Source: Tumebacillus_A lipolyticus (GTDB lineage: Bacteria; Bacillota; Bacilli; Tumebacillales; Tumebacillaceae). Taken from it: a stretch of DNA of 64,000 nt. The DNA lies in assembly GCF_042682745.1 (NCBI RefSeq), contig NZ_JBHUIO010000005.1, positions 806,001 to 870,000 of the forward strand, given 5' to 3'. Below are positions 41,900-49,571 of this stretch, piece after piece (position 1 is the first letter of the stretch; each line of letters starts with the position of its first letter). Position numbers and translations under genes: made by a program. The notes under the pieces were generated by a model that was not told the origin of the DNA, ran no database searches, and saw only the letters and a program-made list of their open reading frames with translations.

Positions 41900-43192
41900 A
41901 TGAATACTCATCTTTCTCTCGGACAAAAAATCAAACAAATCCGCATGAAAAAAGGTGTCACACAGATTGAACTGGCAAGAGGGCTTTGTACACCGAGCAT
42001 GATCTCTCAAATCGAGAGCGATCGGGCTCGACCGTCCTATAAGATTCTTTTCGCGATCTCAGAGCGATTGGACGTGCCGCTCGAACATCTGCTGAAAGAT
42101 GTGAACCTCGATCTGGAACACACCAGCAAATTTAAGATGGCGATCAGCATGGTGCGTGCCGGAGAATATCAGACAGCCATCCCTTTCCTTCAAGAACTCC
42201 TCGACCAACCACAAGCCCGCATTCCGACCGTTCAAGTTCGGCTCGAACTGGCAAATTGCCTCTTAAAGATGGGTTTTGCAACCGATGCGATCCCGCATCT
42301 GAATGATGTACAGGGTTGGGCTAGTGCACGCCAGGATCACTCGATTCTCGTCACCTCGCTGATCCAGATCGGACTTGCATACAAACAAAAGAACGAATAT
42401 TCTGTTGCCCTTTTCCATGTACAGCGAGCTTTAGATGTTCTGGAGAAGATGGAGGAGATCGAACCTGTCCTTCGCGCAAAGGCATTGACTGCGCTTGCCT
42501 CCATCTATGAGGAAACGGGAATGGCGACCGATGCGGCTCGATCTTACGAGGAAGCCCTCTTGCTAAATCGCGGGGGAATCGAGGAGCGCGGGGCGACATT
42601 CCTTCGATTGGCCGAAACGTACCACCGAATCAAAAACTATGAAAAAGCGGATGAGTACGCAACAAAAGCTTTTACGCTCATTGATGAACTGCTCCACCTC
42701 GAACAGCAACAGGAGTGGAAACATCGATTGGTTATGCTCAATCGCAAGCGCGAGAACTGGAAAGGATCGATTACCGATCTGCTTTCGATGGCAGAGGGAT
42801 ACGAAGCGGAAGGCAAAAAAGAGAAGGCAGGTATTGTCTATACGGACATCGCCTTGATCTGTTCGGAAAACGACGAGCTTGATGAATCGTGGGCGTTTGC
42901 GGAGAAAGCCAGAATGCTTCTTCCCCCTACCCATCCAGCGATGGGACGTGTACACCGCGTGTTGGCATTCGTATACTGGGGACGCAACGACGCTGATCGC
43001 GGTCAAAAACATTTCGAGAACGCAGCAATCATTTTGGAACGGCATGGGAAATTCACCGAGCTTGAGGCGGTCACTCTGCAGATGTGTCACCACTTAAAAC
43101 AGACGGGTCAGCACAATGAAGCCTTCACTCGCCTCGAACAGTTCCACACCCTGATGAAAAAAAGAATGGCTCAGCGCGGCATCGTGCTTTGA
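41900..43192 (+). CDS. XRE-TPR transcriptional regulator (RRNPP-like), no propeptide found
   Basis: 430 residues from ATG 41900 (GGAAGGAG upstream); an upstream in-frame start at 41855 lacks support. Helix-turn-helix with LGQKIKQIRMKKGVTQIELARG and MISQIESDRARPS, closer to the 18.7-20.0 kb receptor than to its two neighbours. TPR-like repeats follow (YSVALFHVQRALDVLEKM, YEKADEYATKAFTLIDEL). No secreted-peptide frame with a Shine-Dalgarno is seen after the stop; a row of strong hairpins follows instead. GC content is higher than in the two genes before it. Orphan receptor or a regulator sensing a peptide made elsewhere. Confidence 0.85.
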   Translation: MNTHLSLGQKIKQIRMKKGVTQIELARGLCTPSMISQIESDRARPSYKILFAISERLDVPLEHLLKDVNLDLEHTSKFKMAISMVRAGEYQTAIPFLQELLDQPQARIPTVQVRLELANCLLKMGFATDAIPHLNDVQGWASARQDHSILVTSLIQIGLAYKQKNEYSVALFHVQRALDVLEKMEEIEPVLRAKALTALASIYEETGMATDAARSYEEALLLNRGGIEERGATFLRLAETYHRIKNYEKADEYATKAFTLIDELLHLEQQQEWKHRLVMLNRKRENWKGSITDLLSMAEGYEAEGKKEKAGIVYTDIALICSENDELDESWAFAEKARMLLPPTHPAMGRVHRVLAFVYWGRNDADRGQKHFENAAIILERHGKFTELEAVTLQMCHHLKQTGQHNEAFTRLEQFHTLMKKRMAQRGIVL

Positions 43193-43239
43193 CTATGAAA
43201 ATCAACAGACTTGCACACCGACCCTCTGATTGGTGTACA

Positions 43240-43357
43240 AATGCCCTCCTTGCATTTTTGCAGGAGGGCATTTCAGATTGCAGACAAACGCCCTCATTGC
43301 TCAGCAACAAGAGGGCGTTTGTCTGCAGTCTGAAACTCCCAGTCTACAACTGGGAGT
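43240..43357. repeat. Three tandem hairpins between regulator and immunity genes
   Basis: Hairpin 1: AAATGCCCTCCT / AGGAGGGCATTT (43240-43273). Hairpin 2: a perfect 17-bp stem, TGCAGACAAACGCCCTC with GAGGGCGTTTGTCTGCA (43279-43327). Hairpin 3: ACTCCCAG / CTGGGAGT (43335-43357). The genes on both sides converge here, so they may serve as bidirectional terminators, but T runs are short. Confidence 0.7.
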
Positions 43358-43367
43358 CCCAACTAAT

Positions 43368-43745
43368 CTAACTCTTTTGATTGCGCCAGTACAGTACTTG
43401 TATACCGTTGATGTTATATACATCGAGGATATCTTTGCACAAAAGCTTCAATTCATCTACCTCCTTACTTTTTCGTACAAACTGAATGATTGCCTGAAAT
43501 CCATTTCCAAAGCATTCGTAGTTGACAAATTTGAATGGCTTAACTCGTCTTTCGTTCGCCATGTAACTCCAAATCTTCAGGATCGTGTCGGTAGAAACTC
43601 TTTTCTGATCGTATTCTTCTACGCTTCCCAGCGTTTTGACTATAATCTGGACGTTTGTCCCTTTTTTTATTGGGAAATCTGGTGGCTGGTATACAGTCTC
43701 AAGATCATCAAATGTAAATTCTCCAGTTTCAAAAGGATGGCCCAA
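43368..43745 (-). CDS. Putative RHS immunity protein, second paralogue
   Basis: 125 residues, acidic-to-neutral, no signal or membrane segment. About half identical by eye to the next gene upstream: shared VYQ-PPDFP-KKGT near the start, STDTILKIW, RRVKPFK, YECFGNGFQA, FVRKSKEVDELKLLCKDILDVYN and a final W-N-K. I do not recognise the family. It starts at TTG 43745, 7 bases after AGGAGGG, in a context almost the same as the paralogue's start (GGAGA-GACTTGG). As last gene of the RHS operon it is either a second immunity protein or a displaced immunity gene of an older toxin tip. Confidence 0.7.
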   Translation of the reverse strand: MGHPFETGEFTFDDLETVYQPPDFPIKKGTNVQIIVKTLGSVEEYDQKRVSTDTILKIWSYMANERRVKPFKFVNYECFGNGFQAIIQFVRKSKEVDELKLLCKDILDVYNINGIQVLYWRNQKS

Positions 43746-43898
43746 GTCTTCTCCCTCCTAGACACCATATCGACCAGTTTGTTTCAAATCGTGGATTCTA
43801 TTGTCTCATGCTTGATTTTAGTCTGTGTAAATCGTGTCTGCAGAAAGTAGAGACCGCACACACGGTGGTATGCGATCTTCTATCGTATGCAGTGGGAT

Positions 43899-44276
43899 CT
43901 ACACCTTCTTGTTCACCCAAGATATCATTTGGATGCCAAAATAGTTATACACATCTAAGATGTCTTGACATGCTAGTTTTAGCTCGTCGACAGTCTTGCT
44001 TTTTTTCACAAATAAAAGTTTTGCCTGAAAGCCAGTTCCAAGACATTCATAACTGACAAGCTTGAAGGGCTTTATTCGCCTGTCATTGTAAATATACATC
44101 CAGTTGTGGAAAATAACATCAGTCGAGTAAGTGCCTTGGTCAAATTTTTCGATGCTAGTTTCGGTCTCGACCCTTACTTCAACGACCGTCCCTTTTTTGA
44201 CTGGGAAATCAGGTGCTTGATAGACCTCCTCAATGTTGTCCCACTTTTTCGAACTGGAATTAATAGGCTGGTCCAA
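43899..44276 (-). CDS. Putative RHS immunity protein, overlapping the toxin gene
   Basis: 125 residues, cytosolic. It begins at TTG 44276 behind GGGGGGAGACGAC and overlaps the last 17 bases of the RHS gene, so it is translated right behind the toxin tip, as polymorphic-toxin immunity genes are. Conserved with its downstream paralogue in VYQAPDFPVKKGT, YSTDVI, RRIKPFK, YECLGTGFQA and KSKTVDELKLACQDILDVYN. No known immunity family recognised. Predicted role: binds and neutralises the C-terminal nuclease domain. The assignment rests on position, size and duplication, not on homology. Confidence 0.75.
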   Translation of the reverse strand: MDQPINSSSKKWDNIEEVYQAPDFPVKKGTVVEVRVETETSIEKFDQGTYSTDVIFHNWMYIYNDRRIKPFKLVSYECLGTGFQAKLLFVKKSKTVDELKLACQDILDVYNYFGIQMISWVNKKV

Positions 44277-47200
44277 GTCGTCTCCCCCCAGGAGTTAATT
44301 TTAGAAGGAATCCCCCTATAGTAACGGCAGCTCCTATTGTTGTTAGTATTTTACGTACTCCATTCTCTTGAATGTACAACTCATACCTCGCCACACCTGC
44401 TTCTGGAAAAGTAATGTCCATCTTGATATTGTCCAAAACGGTGATGTTCGTTATGGGGCTGAGTTTCGAACCTAGTTGATAGCCTCCATACTTTCTATAC
44501 AACTCAAGTTGGACTTTCGGGTCTTGTTTACCACCACTCGGCTTTATTTCCCATACTTTTGAACCAAGTACAACATCTGCTTCATAACGCTTCTTTTTCC
44601 CGTTGACAGTGGCTGAAATGCTTTCCTCTAAGACTGGAATTTCCCCGTACACCTGATAAAGTTTCTTGGCGACGTGGATTTGTGCGATCTCATGAAACGA
44701 GAGGAAGAGAGCATTAAATGCTGGCTCTCCCTTATCGTACCCATCCGTTAAATCGGGTGCAAAGTAGGTGAGACCATTTGCAAAAAAGACAGCGAGGGAA
44801 GCTTCAGTAGAATTGAACCCGCCTTTGATGTAGGTTTTCGCAATACTTCTTAACGCCCATGTGTAGGCATGTCCACTCGGATCAACGTAGGAAATTGGGT
44901 TGTTAGCAGAGTATGCGTACAAATTTTGGGTCAGCGGTTCCGTTAGTTTTCCTTCGAGTGTATCCTCAGTGAGGAATCTTCCCTGTTTGGGATCGTACCA
45001 ACGCGCTCTGAGGTACTGCAATTCTGTCGTTTCATCCCACATTTCACCAGAGTATCGAAATGGGTTGGACACCTTTTCTGTCTTTGAGAGCGGGTTCCCC
45101 CAAATGTCGTACGTGTACTTGTTGAGCAATGCTCCTGTACTCCCTCGTATCTCCGTCACATCTCCATGACCGTTGTGCAGGTAGTACGTCATAACTCCTT
45201 GGCTATCTGATTGCGCGATCAAGCTATTGCCACGAATATAACGGGTCTTTAAGGAAGCACCCTCCTCCGTGACATCTGCTTCTGCGATCACTTGCTCCTC
45301 ATCGTAATAGTACCGCGTCACCTTTCCGTTTTCCTTCCGCTCATAGAGCAAGCCATCGCCATTGTAGATATAGTCTACAGTCTTCCCAGATTCCATCGTC
45401 ACCTTGACTAAGCGATTCCATACATCATACTCATAGTCTGCAGCTTGCACCTCCTGCTCACGTTCACTGGTCATAGAATCACGATTCCCTCGAGAATCAT
45501 ATAAATAGGTTTCGTTGAATTGGCTGTTTTGCTTAATTCGCCCATTCGTGTCGTACCCAGAGTGATAGGTGTCGAAGTTTTCGGTTTTTTGGGTTTGATG
45601 CCCTGCTACATCGTATTGATACGAGTAGGTATTGAGAACTGTCCCTAGATGGTATTTTTGGGTAAGCGTCGTAAGACGCTTGTTCTCACCATAATTCATC
45701 TCGGACAACATTCCATTTCTTTGTGCCTCGCTCTTGAGCTGCCCGCTTGGCGTATAACTATACGTCACCTCTGGTGTACTCTCTCCTTGAAGTGTGACCG
45801 ACTCCAACCGATTGCGAATGTCTCTTACATAATTGATTTCTTGTCCGAAGGGATCGATCATCTTTTCTCGGTTCCCTAGCACATCGTATTCGTACGCAAT
45901 GGTTTTGCCATCGGGAGTTTGGACAGAAGACAACTGCCAGAGCTCATTGTAGCCGTAAACGGTCGTGCCTGTTGAATCGGTCATCTGACTGCGCTTTCCG
46001 GCGGGATCATAGGAATAAGTAACAGACTCTCCACCGCTTCTTTTTTCGATCAGAAGATTGCGGTTGTTATACGAATAGGTCTGAACTTGTCCTTTGCGAT
46101 CCGTCTTCTGGATCAAATTTCCGTTTCCATCGTAGGAGTATCTTTCAATTTGGCCTTCAGCATCTTTCTTTTCAATCAGACGGTTTATTGCATCGTACTT
46201 GTTCTCCTCCACTTTATTGTCAGGGTAGATTGTTCGGATGCGATTGCCACGCATATCGTACAGGTACTGTGTTGCTTTTCCTTCTGGATCTTTTACTGCG
46301 GTCAACTCTCGAAGTGAGTTGTAGCTATACTCGCTTGCATTGCCGTTCCCATCTTCAGAACGAATGAGATCGCCAGCATAGTTATAGCTATTTTTTTTCA
46401 AAACCTGAGTTTCTGCTGACTTTACTAATTCTTCCCGAACCTCACGTCCGAGCTTATCCAAGTGAATTTGAGTAGTAGTGCCGTCTTCATCAATGGTTTT
46501 CCGAATACGGGCGACGTCATCGTACAGGTTTTTAATTTTGCTTTGATCTGCGTGTGCGGTTTCCAGCACCCTGTTCCAAGTGTCATAGGTTGCTGTTGTA
46601 CGCCTCCCTAATGCGTCCTCCGTCCAGATTTGATTCCCATAGTCATCATATCCAAGCTTCGTCTTGTATTCACGGATCCCGTTAGAAATAATCCCTTGTT
46701 CCGTTTTCCAACCCAACTGGTTCCATTGTGTGAAGGTGACATGACCAAGCTCATCGGTCACTTCTGCGTAGTTCTGAATATCGTTATATGTTGCGGTACG
46801 TTGAGTCAGATCAGCATGCTCCTGGTTGATCAACCGATCCAACTTGTCATATTGAAAGCTTGTCACATTTCCGTTAGCGTCAATGTGTTTCGTGAGATTG
46901 CCACTCAACGGATCATATTCAAATTCTTCAACGACTATTTCAGACCCGTTTTGCAGAATAGTGCGTCGTGTTGGAAATGCAGAATTATACTGTGTTCCAT
47001 ATGTCGTCTTCTCGGTCGTTTGATCATTCCCATTTTTGATCCGGGTACTGGTTCGGTTCCCATACCCATCATATTCGTAGTTCTCCTCACGTAAAACGGT
47101 GTTGCTTTGATCGGTAACACGATACTGTGTAACATTGCCCTTGGCATCATGAAGAAACGAACTAGTCAACGAGCTTGTAGGACTCACAGGCTCGGTCACA

Positions 47201-49512
47201 CTCGTCAAGAGATGTGTCGTCGTGTTGTACACGTAACTCTTTCTCGTGCCGAGAGGATCTGTTTCGGTCAGCAAGTTTCCATATTCGTCATACGTCTTTT
47301 GAATTGTAACCGCATCGGAAACCTGTCCGTTTTTGGCCGTAGTGCTGATCAAGGTAGAAGGGATCGGCAAACGTCTTGTTTCGTCATACGACTTTTCAAC
47401 AGTTCTCTGCTCATCGCCAACCGTTTGAGTAACTTTTGTGTTGTAGTAAACGGAGCCTGTTGCTGCATCAATATAATCTTTTTTCTGATCAAATTTCGAA
47501 ATGACCCCATTATTTTGGATTGCTACGGAGAAATTCATGTCAGTGTTGAAGGAACTCCCCATATCTCCTACATAGGAGATTGTCTTGATGTTTTTGTTCT
47601 CGATGGAGCCATTGCTCAAGAGCAATTGATCTGCGGCGCTCGCAAGTCGATATGTCTCTGTTACAGCAGAAGCAGCGAGAAAGCGTTTGGTCACGTTCAG
47701 CTCGTACTGATAGTTGGTCTTGGCTCCTGTTGGATGTGTCACCCCAGTAATCAGAGCAAACGGATTGGATGTGTTTGGTGTTGTACCTAATAGGTTAAAC
47801 TTTGCCGCCTTGACAGCATAGTCGTAAGTGGTTCGCCGACCTGCCACATCGGTGACCGAAGTGAGCAGTTCTTTATTGTTCGCCGTTGAGGAGACTTGCT
47901 TGGTGTAGACTACGGTGCGGTCACCTTGAGAAATACGTACATCTTGCGTGGAGTAGGCAATGTTGATCGAATTGCCAAGCGAATTCTCAATACGAGAAAG
48001 CACCTTTCCATAAGTTGCACTTGTGGAATAAATGAACTGTACGTAATTTTCGTTAGCATCGACGATTTTGATCAGGCGACCATCAGAGCTGAAATACTGT
48101 CTGGTCTTGGACGTCTCATTTCTGACAACCGAAGTAGAGGTTACCCCATTCACTACAACAGAAGTGTCAGTAGCATAAGAAATATTCTTCCACGGATACC
48201 CTTTTAACGAAATTCCTGATATCTCATAGGTACCTCCATCTGCCAAGTGGACATATTTTTTCCCGTTTTTCGTTTCTATAGACGGAATCTTCCAGCTCCA
48301 TCCTGTACCGATTGGGTACAAAGTTTCCGTATATTTCTTCACAGTCCTGTTGTAATAATCTGTATATGACCCAATCACAACCGACTGAATCTCTGGTGTT
48401 GTATCATTAAAATAAGTGACTTCTCTTACACTCATATAGGTGCTGTCTCCCCCCCAAGAGCTATATGAGAAGATGTTGCCATTGTTGTTCTTTATCGTAT
48501 TGCTCGCAGATTGTGCCTCAGTGTATGTTGAATAGATCCCAGAAGTCAGGGTTGAGTATGTTGGGCTACCAATTGATCTTGTTGTGTTAGCAGAAACTCT
48601 GCCAACACTGTTATTCACCGTTGTATAGATGTATCGCCAATAAGGTAATCCCCCACTGGTGTTCCATGGTCCATAGCGTACTGCGTTTGCTTGAGTGCTG
48701 ATTGCAGTAGTGATTTCGCTGTTGGTGTAGTATGTGGTAGTTCCAGTCTTGTTTGTCGAAGAGACGACAATGCCAGCAGTATAGTCAGCAGTGCCATTAC
48801 CATCACGATCTTCCTGAATATCGGAGATTTCCGTCCATGTAAGCTTATACCCAAGAGCTTCACGTTGAGTTTTGACATCAAAAGCGACTCGATAGCCATA
48901 CTCATTGACATTGGTCGAGCCGACATCCGTATCATAAAGCTGGGCTTCTTGACTCGAATAGGAGCGTTCCAACGCAAAGTTAAAGCCGTTTCGCCCTGTT
49001 AGAACCATATCGGTCGAGTTTAGAGTCAATCCGCCAGAAAGTGTTGAAATGTTGTCGTTCCCAAGGGGAACGGTATAGGGTGCTTCGTTAATTTGTTCGC
49101 CTAATTCTGGTGGTTGCGGACTACTTGGCTGGCCAGCAAGGGCCATCTCAAGTTTTGGTTCGAAGGACTTTCTCTCTAGCTCAGGATCGCTTATGACTGT
49201 GCTTTCTTTCTTTTGCGAATCATTTTTTTGTTCAGCTTTGATCTTCTCAATGGTGTCCTTATAAGACTTCTTTTCGGATTTTGAAATTTGTAATGCAGCA
49301 CCTATCTCGTTTAACGTGTATCCGCGGTTCATTTCCTTTTGAAGAAACTCTTTGGTGACTTTGTGTTGCCGCGCAAAACTTTCGGTCGGTTTCTCTTTAG
49401 TTTTAGATGTATGCTCTTTTTTATCTACTACTTCTGCATATGCGGAAGTAGTTGCAGTGAGGATCAAAGAAAGTACAAGCAGGTATATCAAGAACCCCTT
49501 TTTCCTTTTCAT
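44260..49512 (-). CDS. Secreted RHS/YD-repeat polymorphic toxin with PD-(D/E)XK-like C-terminal domain
   Basis: 1750 residues. Signal peptide (FLIYLLVLSLILTATTSAYA), a Lys/Glu-rich region, an N-terminal beta domain (LGNDNISTLSGGLTL), then roughly residues 480-1480 as YD repeats (YDEYGNLLTETDPLG, YSYDGNGNLIQKTDRKG) and the RHS core end LRARWYDPKQGRFLTEDTLE...NPISYVDPSGH. The variable tip is the last about 202 residues: helix SFHEIAQIHVAKKLYQVYG, then ADVVLGSKVWEIKP giving Asp1646, Glu1655-x-Lys1657, then Q-x3-Y in VQLELYRKYGG. That is the PD-(D/E)XK order, suggesting a DNase. A hydrophobic stretch (ILTTIGAAVTIGGFLLKL) lies near the end. Starts at ATG 49512, 60 bases after the partner gene. AT-richer than flanking core. 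Confidence 0.88.
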   Translation of the reverse strand: MKRKKGFLIYLLVLSLILTATTSAYAEVVDKKEHTSKTKEKPTESFARQHKVTKEFLQKEMNRGYTLNEIGAALQISKSEKKSYKDTIEKIKAEQKNDSQKKESTVISDPELERKSFEPKLEMALAGQPSSPQPPELGEQINEAPYTVPLGNDNISTLSGGLTLNSTDMVLTGRNGFNFALERSYSSQEAQLYDTDVGSTNVNEYGYRVAFDVKTQREALGYKLTWTEISDIQEDRDGNGTADYTAGIVVSSTNKTGTTTYYTNSEITTAISTQANAVRYGPWNTSGGLPYWRYIYTTVNNSVGRVSANTTRSIGSPTYSTLTSGIYSTYTEAQSASNTIKNNNGNIFSYSSWGGDSTYMSVREVTYFNDTTPEIQSVVIGSYTDYYNRTVKKYTETLYPIGTGWSWKIPSIETKNGKKYVHLADGGTYEISGISLKGYPWKNISYATDTSVVVNGVTSTSVVRNETSKTRQYFSSDGRLIKIVDANENYVQFIYSTSATYGKVLSRIENSLGNSINIAYSTQDVRISQGDRTVVYTKQVSSTANNKELLTSVTDVAGRRTTYDYAVKAAKFNLLGTTPNTSNPFALITGVTHPTGAKTNYQYELNVTKRFLAASAVTETYRLASAADQLLLSNGSIENKNIKTISYVGDMGSSFNTDMNFSVAIQNNGVISKFDQKKDYIDAATGSVYYNTKVTQTVGDEQRTVEKSYDETRRLPIPSTLISTTAKNGQVSDAVTIQKTYDEYGNLLTETDPLGTRKSYVYNTTTHLLTSVTEPVSPTSSLTSSFLHDAKGNVTQYRVTDQSNTVLREENYEYDGYGNRTSTRIKNGNDQTTEKTTYGTQYNSAFPTRRTILQNGSEIVVEEFEYDPLSGNLTKHIDANGNVTSFQYDKLDRLINQEHADLTQRTATYNDIQNYAEVTDELGHVTFTQWNQLGWKTEQGIISNGIREYKTKLGYDDYGNQIWTEDALGRRTTATYDTWNRVLETAHADQSKIKNLYDDVARIRKTIDEDGTTTQIHLDKLGREVREELVKSAETQVLKKNSYNYAGDLIRSEDGNGNASEYSYNSLRELTAVKDPEGKATQYLYDMRGNRIRTIYPDNKVEENKYDAINRLIEKKDAEGQIERYSYDGNGNLIQKTDRKGQVQTYSYNNRNLLIEKRSGGESVTYSYDPAGKRSQMTDSTGTTVYGYNELWQLSSVQTPDGKTIAYEYDVLGNREKMIDPFGQEINYVRDIRNRLESVTLQGESTPEVTYSYTPSGQLKSEAQRNGMLSEMNYGENKRLTTLTQKYHLGTVLNTYSYQYDVAGHQTQKTENFDTYHSGYDTNGRIKQNSQFNETYLYDSRGNRDSMTSEREQEVQAADYEYDVWNRLVKVTMESGKTVDYIYNGDGLLYERKENGKVTRYYYDEEQVIAEADVTEEGASLKTRYIRGNSLIAQSDSQGVMTYYLHNGHGDVTEIRGSTGALLNKYTYDIWGNPLSKTEKVSNPFRYSGEMWDETTELQYLRARWYDPKQGRFLTEDTLEGKLTEPLTQNLYAYSANNPISYVDPSGHAYTWALRSIAKTYIKGGFNSTEASLAVFFANGLTYFAPDLTDGYDKGEPAFNALFLSFHEIAQIHVAKKLYQVYGEIPVLEESISATVNGKKKRYEADVVLGSKVWEIKPSGGKQDPKVQLELYRKYGGYQLGSKLSPITNITVLDNIKMDITFPEAGVARYELYIQENGVRKILTTIGAAVTIGGFLLKLTPGGRRLGPAY

Positions 49513-49571
49513 GAAAACATCACTCTCCCAAATGGCTTGTGACCGGCATATTAGTTCTCGTCCAAGAGACG

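Noticed and set aside
43195..43371. 58-codon frame after the third island regulator as a propeptide
   Set aside because: No Shine-Dalgarno, no export signal, and it runs through three hairpins.
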